A program made the position numbers and the translations under genes. DNA of 13,560 nt from Candidatus Poribacteria bacterium (lineage in GTDB: Bacteria; Poribacteria; WGA-4E; GCA-2687025). Shown in pieces: positions 7,011 through 13,108 of this stretch. Position 1 is the first letter of the stretch; every line of letters begins with the position of its first letter. Location: the NCBI GenBank assembly GCA_002687025.1, contig NYZG01000202.1, positions 1-13,560 on the forward strand. Reading direction: 5' to 3'. Under the pieces are notes generated by a model, which did not search any database, was not told where the DNA came from, and saw only the letters and a program-made list of their open reading frames with translations.

Positions 7011-7019
7011 AGTATACCA
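7011..7019 (-). promoter_or_regulatory. Candidate extended -10 promoter for the TPR/HEAT gene
   Basis: The minus strand reads TGGTATACT from 7019 to 7011: a TGn extension plus the TATACT hexamer also seen upstream of the barrel-like gene. It lies about 53 bp before the start codon at 6957. A -35 box is poor, which extended -10 promoters tolerate. Confidence 0.4.
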
Positions 7020-7180
7020 ATCCGGACATGGATGCGCACGCGATGGCCCATGTCGCGATGCCCGCGTCGCCGACTCGGCCGAGGGGCTTCGTGAAATGGA
7101 CGCCGGTCGCAGGACGTTCTGTTGACGTGCCCGGGCCTCCGACGCATTGGGGGATGGCGATCACACTCACAGGGGGAACT

Positions 7181-7528
7181 ATGGGCAAGGCAGCGCGACC
7201 CGACGATAGCGCGTCGGTCATCAGGGTACGTGACACGCTGCGCGCGGCGGCAGACACTACCGAACGGCGGATGTTCGGCGGGCACTGCTTCATGCTCAAC
7301 GGGAACATGGTGTGCGGCGTGACGGGTGACGACACGCTCATGGTCCGCGTCGGCAAGGACGCGTACGAAGCCGCGCTGGCGCAGCCCAACGCGCGCGAGA
7401 TGGACTTCACCGGACGGCCCATGCGGGGGATGGTATTCGTGGAGTCGGCGGGGTACGAGACGGACGACGGCATCGCCGAGTGGCTTGAGCGGGGGTTGGC
7501 GTTCGCGCGGACGCTCCCGCCGAAGTAG
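7181..7528 (+). CDS. TfoX N-terminal domain protein
   Basis: This is a 115-residue protein that is a single TfoX_N domain. Conserved features follow in family order: RMFGGHCFMLNGNMVCGV (about residues 34-51), DDTLMVRVG, YEAALAQPNAREMDFTGRPMRGMVFV, and the closing EWLERGLAFARTLPPK. TfoX/Sxy proteins regulate competence in gammaproteobacteria, but single-domain members are widespread and mostly uncharacterised, so a competence role should not be assumed. The C-terminal TfoX domain is absent, which is normal for this short class. AGGGGG at 7171-7176 sets the start; an in-frame extension to 7028 has no such signal. A possible -35 (TTGACG at 7122-7127) lacks a convincing -10. Confidence 0.9.
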   Translation: MGKAARPDDSASVIRVRDTLRAAADTTERRMFGGHCFMLNGNMVCGVTGDDTLMVRVGKDAYEAALAQPNAREMDFTGRPMRGMVFVESAGYETDDGIAEWLERGLAFARTLPPK

Positions 7529-7580
7529 CCGCGCGCATCTCTCGCGGCAACGCTTGACGATGCCCCGCCTCTATGGAAGC

Positions 7581-7612
7581 ATTCCCCTGCTCCATCACAC
7601 AGGCAGGGGAAT
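7581..7612 (+). promoter_or_regulatory. Perfect 10-bp inverted repeat covering the ribosome binding site of the J-domain gene
   Basis: ATTCCCCTGC (7581-7590) and GCAGGGGAAT (7603-7612) are exact reverse complements around a 12-base loop. The right arm contains the only Shine-Dalgarno-like sequence (AGGGGA, 7605-7610) and ends one base before the ATG at 7614. In RNA this hairpin would hide the ribosome binding site. As DNA it is also a good operator-sized dyad, and a weak promoter (TTGACG at 7554-7559, AAGCAT at 7577-7582) would put the transcription start inside the left arm. The repeat is certain; its function is inferred. Confidence 0.65.
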
Positions 7613-7613
7613 C

Positions 7614-8465
7614 ATGCGGGCGACGGTGGATCACTACGCCGCCTTGGGCGTCTCATCATGCGCGACTGCCGGGGAACTCCGGGAGGCGTTCCGGCGGCTG
7701 GCCAAGGAACACCACCCGGACAAGAACCCGAACGCCGACGCCACGACCCGCGACCGCTTCCTGCAAGTCGTTCGCGCGTATGAGGTGCTGTCCGACTCGG
7801 CGCGCCGATCTGCGTACGACAAGGACGCCGGCATCTTCCGCGCCGATCGGCCGCGCCCGACAACGCCCGACGGCATGGCCTACGAGGCGTTCGACCTGCT
7901 CCTGGCGGAGCACGCCGACGAGGCGCTCGACATGTTCGCCGCGTTCCTCGAAAAGACCGGCATGACCGTCGCGGACCTGGACCTGCCGAAGCACCTCGAC
8001 TACAACGACGCGCGCGATTGCGAGTTCCTGCTAGCCGAGGCCCTGGAGCGCAGCGGCCGCTGGCACGCGGCGATCACGCTCTACGAACTCACCGTCACGC
8101 GAGAACGGAGACGCCCCTACTTCCGCAAGTTCATGGTGGAGATACACGACCGCCTGAAGACGCTCTACATGCGGCGCATCCGTGAGGCAGCCGCGGAGGG
8201 TGTATGGGATGCCACGCCCGACGAGGCGCTCGAACCCGTCTTCGATCTCGGCGTGTCTCGGCGAGGGAGGGCGGCGTATTACAAGTCCCTGGCGCAGCTT
8301 CTACTGGCGACCGAACACGACTACAGCGACGCCGCCCGTGATGCTCTCGTCAGCGCCCTCGAGCTGTCGCCCAAGATCACAGGCGTGAAGAAGCTCTGCC
8401 ATGCTCTCCACATCGAGCATCCTGTACATGGAAGCGCGCCGATGGAATCCACCGGCGCGCAATAG
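7614..8465 (+). CDS. J-domain (DnaJ-like) co-chaperone, class C type
   Basis: This is a 283-residue protein. Residues ~6-69 form a J-domain: DHYAALGV, helix II ELREAFRRLAKEHHPDKNP with the catalytic HPD at 34-36, and helix III DRFLQVVRAYEVLSDSARRSAYDK. The HPD loop stimulates Hsp70 ATPase, so a DnaK partner is expected elsewhere. There is no Gly/Phe region, zinc finger or DnaJ C-terminal domain. The remaining ~190 residues are helical and include TPR-like stretches (ALERSGRWHAAITLYELTV; SDAARDALVSALELSP) with no family I can name. This is a specialised J-protein, not the general DnaJ. The start at 7614 is chosen because the J-domain begins right after it; a longer frame from 7560 lacks a signal. 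An inverted repeat covers its ribosome binding site, and a hairpin lies in its last codons. Confidence 0.88.
   Translation: MRATVDHYAALGVSSCATAGELREAFRRLAKEHHPDKNPNADATTRDRFLQVVRAYEVLSDSARRSAYDKDAGIFRADRPRPTTPDGMAYEAFDLLLAEHADEALDMFAAFLEKTGMTVADLDLPKHLDYNDARDCEFLLAEALERSGRWHAAITLYELTVTRERRRPYFRKFMVEIHDRLKTLYMRRIREAAAEGVWDATPDEALEPVFDLGVSRRGRAAYYKSLAQLLLATEHDYSDAARDALVSALELSPKITGVKKLCHALHIEHPVHGSAPMESTGAQ
8434..8460. terminator. Hairpin at the convergent gene ends
   Basis: GCGCGCCG (8434-8441) pairs perfectly with CGGCGCGC (8453-8460). After one mismatch TGG/CCA adds three inner pairs, leaving a 3-base loop. It lies in the last codons of the J-domain gene, 28 bp before the stop codon of the convergent gene, where a two-way terminator would be useful. 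No clear T-run follows on either strand, so termination is plausible rather than shown. Confidence 0.42.
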
Positions 8466-8487
8466 CAGACGCAGATAAGACTGTCGG

Positions 8488-10080
8488 CTACTTCAGGATC
8501 ACCATGCGGCGCACCTGAGAGTACGACCCGGCGCGGAACTCGTAGAAGTACACGCCGCTGGCGACCTTCTCGCCCGTCTCGTTCGAGCCGTCCCAATACG
8601 CCGCGCCGTCGCGGCCGACGTATCCACCCGCCGGCTGGCGGCCGAGGTCCAGCGTCCGCACGACCGACCCGTCCGCGCTGTAGATGCGAACGGTAACGTC
8701 CGCGTCTTCCGTGAGCTGATACGGAATCCACGTCTCCGGGTTGAACGGGTTCGGGTAGTTCTGTCCCGCCATCGTGCGACCGTCGGCTGTCAGGCGCATG
8801 TCGCGGACCAGAGGCGTCAGCGTCGAGCGTAGGCCCCGCGCTTGCCTGTCCGCGATATCGGCGCGGACGATGCGCAGGCTGCGTAGCGCGCGGTCCCAAC
8901 TCCCGAGGACCTCGAACCGCAACGTGCCGACGTCGCCTTCGCCCGAGGACGCCATTTCGGTGAGAGGAACCGCGAGGAGTCGCGCCGTCCCGGCCGCGGC
9001 CTCCGCGGCCGTATGCGTCTGACGGAACACCACGCCCGCGTCGTCGAACATGTCACCTTCGTCCATGCCTACGAGGCGAAGCTGCGACGGGTCGAACGCG
9101 AGTTCCACGTCATAGCCGCCGACGCCGTCCAGGCCGCTCGACACGTCCCGCAGGAACAGGTCGAGCGCGAACGCGTCCGAGCCCACGACGGTCCGCGCCG
9201 CCGCGACGACGCGCGCGTCCCCAGCCGGAGACAGCGCCGGAGCCGCCACCACGACCGACAATCCGAAGTCCCGCGCGATCGTCACGATATCGACGATGTT
9301 GACGACGCCGTCGCCGTTGACGTCTCCAGTGAGGTCCGCGCCCGACTCACCGAACTCCAGCGCCACCGTCACAAGGTCCTGTATGTTCACCACGCCGTCG
9401 CCGGAGATGTCGGCCGCCAGCGCGGGCTCTATCGTCAGCACGCCCGAGAACACCCCTTCGCGATCGTCGGGATTGCGCACGACGACCCCAGATGGCCCGA
9501 CCGGTAGCGCGGGCAGCACCGCTGTCGCGTCAGTCGCCCCCGCGACATCCAGAGGTACCTCGATGTCGCCGATCACCAGCACGGCCCCGACTTCGAGGTT
9601 CGTCCCGGTAACGGTGATGGTCTCGCCGCCCAGTTGCTTCGCGGTGAGCGGCTCAATCGCGTCTACCGTGGGCGGGGGCGGCTCCGCGGATGTCTGATGG
9701 CTCACCTCGATCGACGCGCTCGTGACGTCGTCCTCGGTGAGGGTGCGCTCCTCGGAATGCGTCTCGCCTTCGGGCCCGTCGAACGTCACCGTGATGACGT
9801 CGCCGGAGCTCGCGGCGTTGTTGGACCCGAAGTCGAGCTGGAATATCTGGTATACGCCGGGATCGCCATCCACCCCGGTTTCCGTGACGAGTTCCCATCG
9901 GGACCCGTTCGCGACGGTGACCGTCCATCCATCCAACGGCACGCCGACGCTATCCGACACCGACCCCAGGACGAGGAAGGCGGCGACACTATTCGACCAG
10001 GCCACCAACATGGCCCACGACCACAACAGAAAAACGGCAACCCCTGCTGCCCATAGGGATAGGCGGGTTCGCGCTCTCAT
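8488..10080 (-). CDS. Surface protein with IPT/TIG-like, dockerin, cohesin-like and FlgD-like C-terminal domains
   Basis: This 530-residue protein has an N-terminal hydrophobic segment (about 8-40) as signal or membrane anchor. Domains in order are a beta-rich region (45-130), a Pro linker (134-138), an IPT/TIG-like domain (139-217; GGETITVTGTNLEVGAVLVIG), and a type I dockerin (223-273) with two calcium-loop repeats, DISGDGVVNIQDLVTVALEFG and DVNGDGVVNIVDIVTIARDFG. A cohesin-like domain follows (about 300-395; YDVELAFDPSQLRLVG...GTLRFEVLG), then a FlgD-Ig/sorting-type tail (440-530; QNYPNPFNPETWIPYQL ... YWDGSNETGEKVASGVYFYEF). The tail is what I associate with Poribacteria. In cellulosomes dockerin binds cohesin; both in one chain suggests self-assembly or intramolecular contact, which is inference. 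GGAGGAAT just before 10080 sets the start. It lies downstream of the DUF58 gene, separated by 92 bp. Confidence 0.86.
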   Translation of the reverse strand: MRARTRLSLWAAGVAVFLLWSWAMLVAWSNSVAAFLVLGSVSDSVGVPLDGWTVTVANGSRWELVTETGVDGDPGVYQIFQLDFGSNNAASSGDVITVTFDGPEGETHSEERTLTEDDVTSASIEVSHQTSAEPPPPTVDAIEPLTAKQLGGETITVTGTNLEVGAVLVIGDIEVPLDVAGATDATAVLPALPVGPSGVVVRNPDDREGVFSGVLTIEPALAADISGDGVVNIQDLVTVALEFGESGADLTGDVNGDGVVNIVDIVTIARDFGLSVVVAAPALSPAGDARVVAAARTVVGSDAFALDLFLRDVSSGLDGVGGYDVELAFDPSQLRLVGMDEGDMFDDAGVVFRQTHTAAEAAAGTARLLAVPLTEMASSGEGDVGTLRFEVLGSWDRALRSLRIVRADIADRQARGLRSTLTPLVRDMRLTADGRTMAGQNYPNPFNPETWIPYQLTEDADVTVRIYSADGSVVRTLDLGRQPAGGYVGRDGAAYWDGSNETGEKVASGVYFYEFRAGSYSQVRRMVILK

Positions 10081-10172
10081 CTCCTGATTCCTCCGACCTG
10101 CTACGTACGGTGGGGCACACGACATGCGAAGACGATTCCTGTAGATTAGCAACGCCACCTTCTCGCGCGGCG

Positions 10173-11063
10173 TTACGCGTATTGCCGCCTGCGTTCGCGT
10201 CGTCGGAAGAACGCCAGCAGGGGCTCGACATACGGCTCGGCCGTGCTCAGCCTTATCCGGTCGATCCGCATCCGATGGAACAGCGTGCGACGCTCCTCCT
10301 CCAGTCTATCGGCATTTTGCAGCTTGACTCCCGTCCTCGTCAGCCTCAGCTTGCCGGTTTCGGCGTCCACCCAGCGCATGACGCCGGTCGCGGGGAGCGC
10401 CTCCTCCAGCGGATCGTGGATGTCCAACGCGACGACATCGTGGCGCGCGGCCGCCCAACGTAGCGCCCGCTCGTACTCCGGCGCGTGGAAGTCGCTCAGG
10501 AGAAACGCCGTGCTCCTGCGCTTGGTGACTCGCGCGAAAAGCTCCAAGGCGGCGTTCAGGTCCGTGCCGACGTGTTCCGGTCGATGCGTCAGCATCTCAC
10601 GCACGACGCGCAAGACGTGCCGCCTGCCCTTCCTCGGCGGGACGTACTTCTCGACGCGATCGGTGAAGAGGACGAGCCCGACCTTGTCGTTGTTCTGGAT
10701 GGCTGCGAACGCCAACACGGCGGCCACCTCGGCGGAGAGGCGGCTCTTGAGCATCCGCGAGCCCGCCCGCGAGAGCGACCCGCTAACGTCCACGAGCAGC
10801 ATCATGATCGACTCGCGCTCCTCGACGTAGCGCTTCACGTACGGCTGGCGCATGCGCGCGGTGACGTTCCAGTCGATAGAGCGGATCTCGTCGCCGGGCT
10901 CGTATGGGCGCACCTCGGCGAATTCCATCCCCTGTCCCTTGAATACGCTGCTGTATTCGCCGGTGAAGAGATGGGTTACAAGGCGCAACGCGGCCATCTC
11001 GATGCGGCGGACGTTCTTGAATATCTCCGGGGAGATGTCCGAGCCGTGCGTGTCGGCCATCAT
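10173..11063 (-). CDS. DUF58 domain protein, MoxR partner
   Basis: This is a 296-residue protein with the DUF58 signature RPYEPGDEIRSIDWNVTAR (residues 52-70) followed by a von Willebrand A-like fold. The metal-site DVSGS is at 92-96, and a later strand and helix, GTDLNAALELFARVTKRRSTAFLLSDFHAPE, fit the same fold. The family is almost always found next to MoxR AAA+ ATPases and is thought to act with them in assembly or metal-insertion type remodelling; its exact role here is unknown. There is no membrane segment, so it is cytoplasmic. The ATG at 11063 overlaps the MoxR stop (ATGA), and a second ATG follows at once; either gives translational coupling. The usual further partners (BatA-type VWA proteins, DUF4159, glutamine amidotransferase-like proteins) do not follow. 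Confidence 0.92.
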   Translation of the reverse strand: MMADTHGSDISPEIFKNVRRIEMAALRLVTHLFTGEYSSVFKGQGMEFAEVRPYEPGDEIRSIDWNVTARMRQPYVKRYVEERESIMMLLVDVSGSLSRAGSRMLKSRLSAEVAAVLAFAAIQNNDKVGLVLFTDRVEKYVPPRKGRRHVLRVVREMLTHRPEHVGTDLNAALELFARVTKRRSTAFLLSDFHAPEYERALRWAAARHDVVALDIHDPLEEALPATGVMRWVDAETGKLRLTRTGVKLQNADRLEEERRTLFHRMRIDRIRLSTAEPYVEPLLAFFRRRERRRQYA

Positions 11064-12052
11064 GGGACCTCGACTGCCCGCAGGATTTCGTCGAGCAGGT
11101 CGTCGGCGGTGGCTTCCTCGGCCTCGGCCTCGTACGAGAGGACCAGCCGGTGTCGGAGCGTGTCGGCGGCAACGGCGTGGATGTCGTCGGGTGTGACGTA
11201 GGCGCGGCGGTTCAGGTAGGCGTGCGCCTTCGATGCGAGGGCGAGGAAGATCGTCGCGCGGGGCGAGGCGCCGTAGTCTATCAGCGGCCCAAGCCTGCCG
11301 AGCCCGACCTGCTCCGGCTCACGCGTCGCCCGGACGAGATCGACGATGTATTCCTCTATCCGCGTGTCCATGTATATGCGTCGAACCGTCGTGCGCGACC
11401 GGGCGATCTGCTCGGTAGCGACCACGGAAGAGGCCGTGGCGCGTTCGACCTGTGTCTCACGACGCAGGATGTCCATCTCCTCGTCGCGCGCGGGGTACGA
11501 CACGCGGAGCTTGAACAGGAATCGGTCCACCTGCGCCTCGGGTAGCGGGTAGGTGCCCTCCAGCTCGATCGGGTTCTGCGTGGCGAGCACGAGGAACGGC
11601 GTCGGCAATGGAAACGTGCTATCGCCGATGGTGACCTGTCGTTCCTGCATGGCTTCCAGCAGGGCTGACTGCACCTTCGCGGGGGCCCGGTTGATCTCAT
11701 CGGCGAGGACGATGTTGGCGAAAAGCGGCCCCTTCCTCGCAGTGAATGTGCCGTCGTTCTGGTTGTATATCACCGCGCCCGTGATGTCGGCGGGCAGCAG
11801 GTCGGGCGTGAACTGGATTCGGCTGAAGCGCGCCTCGATGGTGTCCGCGAGCGTCTTCACCGCCGTCGTCTTCGCGAGGCCGGGAACGCCTTCGAGGAGC
11901 AGATGTCCGTCTGCCAGCAATCCGATGAGAAGCCGCGTCAGCAGCGGCTCCTGCCCGACGATAACCCGGCCGATCTCCTTGAGCATCGTCTCGCAGTATT
12001 GGCTTTCCTGCTCGATTTCGGCGTTGAGCGCGCGTATGGCTTGGGCGTCCAT
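11060..12052 (-). CDS. MoxR-family AAA+ ATPase
   Basis: This is a 330-residue ATPase. Walker A is LLEGVPGLAKTT (residues 52-63), Walker B is IVLADEINRAP (114-124), sensor 1 is LATQNP (156-161), and the helix-2 insert FTPDLLPADITGAVIYN and the EAQVDRFLFK stretch are typical of the MoxR subgroup. The C-terminal lid carries the sensor 2 region (DYGASPRATIFLALASKAHA). MoxR proteins work as chaperone-like ATPases with VWA-fold partners; the DUF58 protein encoded directly downstream, overlapping by four bases, is the expected partner. The ATG at 12052 with GGAG upstream gives a normal family length. A GTG at 12109 would add 19 residues not conserved in the family and without a clear ribosome binding site. 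The gene is divergent from the LamG protein gene. Confidence 0.94.
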   Translation of the reverse strand: MDAQAIRALNAEIEQESQYCETMLKEIGRVIVGQEPLLTRLLIGLLADGHLLLEGVPGLAKTTAVKTLADTIEARFSRIQFTPDLLPADITGAVIYNQNDGTFTARKGPLFANIVLADEINRAPAKVQSALLEAMQERQVTIGDSTFPLPTPFLVLATQNPIELEGTYPLPEAQVDRFLFKLRVSYPARDEEMDILRRETQVERATASSVVATEQIARSRTTVRRIYMDTRIEEYIVDLVRATREPEQVGLGRLGPLIDYGASPRATIFLALASKAHAYLNRRAYVTPDDIHAVAADTLRHRLVLSYEAEAEEATADDLLDEILRAVEVP

Positions 12053-12152
12053 GGGCTCCGATGCGATGGCTCGGGTGCGGGTCGTAGGAAGCTGCGAATA
12101 CCGTAACACCGCGCGCCGAGGGGCGTCAAACTAAGGGCCGGATAGTTGCGAC

Positions 12153-12173
12153 CGTACTCCGCGTCGGAGTACG
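12153..12173. promoter_or_regulatory. Perfect 9-bp dyad in the MoxR / LamG divergent region
   Basis: CGTACTCCG (12153-12161) and CGGAGTACG (12165-12173) are exact reverse complements around CGT. The dyad sits 52 bp before the LamG start codon and about 100 bp before the MoxR start. It could be a repressor operator (a weak TTGCGA at 12146-12151 lies just beside it) or a leader hairpin in the LamG transcript. No T-run follows. Confidence 0.55.
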
Positions 12174-12225
12174 CTCCCCGGACACAACGCCGCGGCGCCG
12201 CGCGCCGCGCACGGGAGGAACACGA

Positions 12226-13035
12226 ATGAGGCATACGCGATTCACGTCTCGCCTGGCCGCGTGCGTCACGACGGTCGGGCTGGCGTTCACGCTGGCCAAC
12301 GTCAGCTTCGCCGTCATCGACCCCGAGACGGCCGTAGGCATATGGCTGTTCGACGAGGGCTCTGGCGGCAACGCGGCGGACTCCTCGGAAATGGGTCTCG
12401 ACGCCGACCTGATCGCAAGCCCAGACTGGGTCGACGGCCCGTTCGGCAAAGCGCTCCTGTTCGATGGCGCCGCGTCCTACGTCAAAGTACCCGACCACGA
12501 GAACCCTTCCGAGGCGCTCACCCTCTCCGCGTGGGTGCAGAGCACCACGCCAGGGTGGAGCCAGAACGGGTGGATGATCGAGAAGCGCGACGCCTACATT
12601 CTGCATCCCGACCAGGGCGGCGTCCTCGTCGCGTTCCCGGTCTGCAACGGCGGATGCTGGAACCTGCCGGGTGGATGGAACGACGGCGCGGCGGGGCCCG
12701 CGGATATCACCGAGTGGCATATGTACACGGGCACCTTCGATAGCGCCAATGGCGAGTGGAAGCTGTATGTCGACGCGGAGCTGCTGAGTGAGCTGGAAGT
12801 GAGCAAGACGCCCCTCGTCGTCGACGCAGGCCCCGTGAACATCGGCTTTGACGATTGCTGTGGCGGCGACCGCTACGGCGCCGCCGCGATGGACGAGGTC
12901 GCGATTTTCAACGTCGCGCTGCCGCAAGAGGACATCGAGACGATGTATGAGCTGGGCATCGGCATGGGCGTTCTCGCCGTGGACCCACGCGAGAAGGCCG
13001 TCACGACCTGGGCTGTCATCAAGCAGTCCCAGTAA
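12226..13035 (+). CDS. Exported LamG/concanavalin A-like fold protein
   Basis: This is a 269-residue protein with a signal peptide (basic MRHTRFTSR, then a hydrophobic stretch to NVSFA, cleavage near residue 29). The mature part is one LamG-type (Laminin_G_3) jelly-roll domain, residues ~33-240: VGIWLFDEGSGGNAADSS, FGKALLFDGAASYVKVPDH, LTLSAWVQ, EWHMYTGTFDS...WKLYVDAELL and the closing AAMDEVAIFNVALPQEDIETMYE. Such domains usually bind carbohydrate or protein on the outside of the cell; no catalytic residues are visible. Four cysteines (140, 144, 211, 212) may form disulfides after export. GGGAGGA just before the ATG is a strong ribosome binding site. A dyad lies in the leader and a strong hairpin follows the stop, so this is probably a single-gene transcript. 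Confidence 0.87.
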   Translation: MRHTRFTSRLAACVTTVGLAFTLANVSFAVIDPETAVGIWLFDEGSGGNAADSSEMGLDADLIASPDWVDGPFGKALLFDGAASYVKVPDHENPSEALTLSAWVQSTTPGWSQNGWMIEKRDAYILHPDQGGVLVAFPVCNGGCWNLPGGWNDGAAGPADITEWHMYTGTFDSANGEWKLYVDAELLSELEVSKTPLVVDAGPVNIGFDDCCGGDRYGAAAMDEVAIFNVALPQEDIETMYELGIGMGVLAVDPREKAVTTWAVIKQSQ

Positions 13036-13051
13036 GCAGTCGTAACGACCC

Positions 13052-13080
13052 GGTCGCCGCGTCGCAATGACGCGGCGACC
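13052..13080 (+). terminator. 12-bp perfect hairpin after the LamG gene
   Basis: GGTCGCCGCGTC (13052-13063) pairs without mismatch with GACGCGGCGACC (13069-13080) around the loop GCAAT, 17 bp past the LamG stop and 28 bp before the next start. The stem is long and very GC-rich, but the T-run of a classical intrinsic terminator is missing. It may act as a terminator or as a 3'-end RNA stabiliser. Confidence 0.6.
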
Positions 13081-13108
13081 TCCGACGCGACGCGTCAGGG
13101 AGACGAGC

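Noticed and set aside
6958..7473. N-terminal extension of the TPR/HEAT protein to 766 residues
   Set aside because: The extra 172 residues are antisense to the TfoX-domain gene. The signal peptide and ribosome binding site place the start at 6957.
7181..7528. Assigning the TfoX-domain protein as a competence regulator
   Set aside because: Only the N-terminal domain is present, and most such single-domain proteins have no shown link to competence; nothing nearby is a competence gene.
11938..12927. Minus-strand frame of 329 residues spanning the MoxR / LamG divergent region
   Set aside because: It crosses the start of MoxR in another frame and is antisense to the LamG gene; both of those have clear family features.
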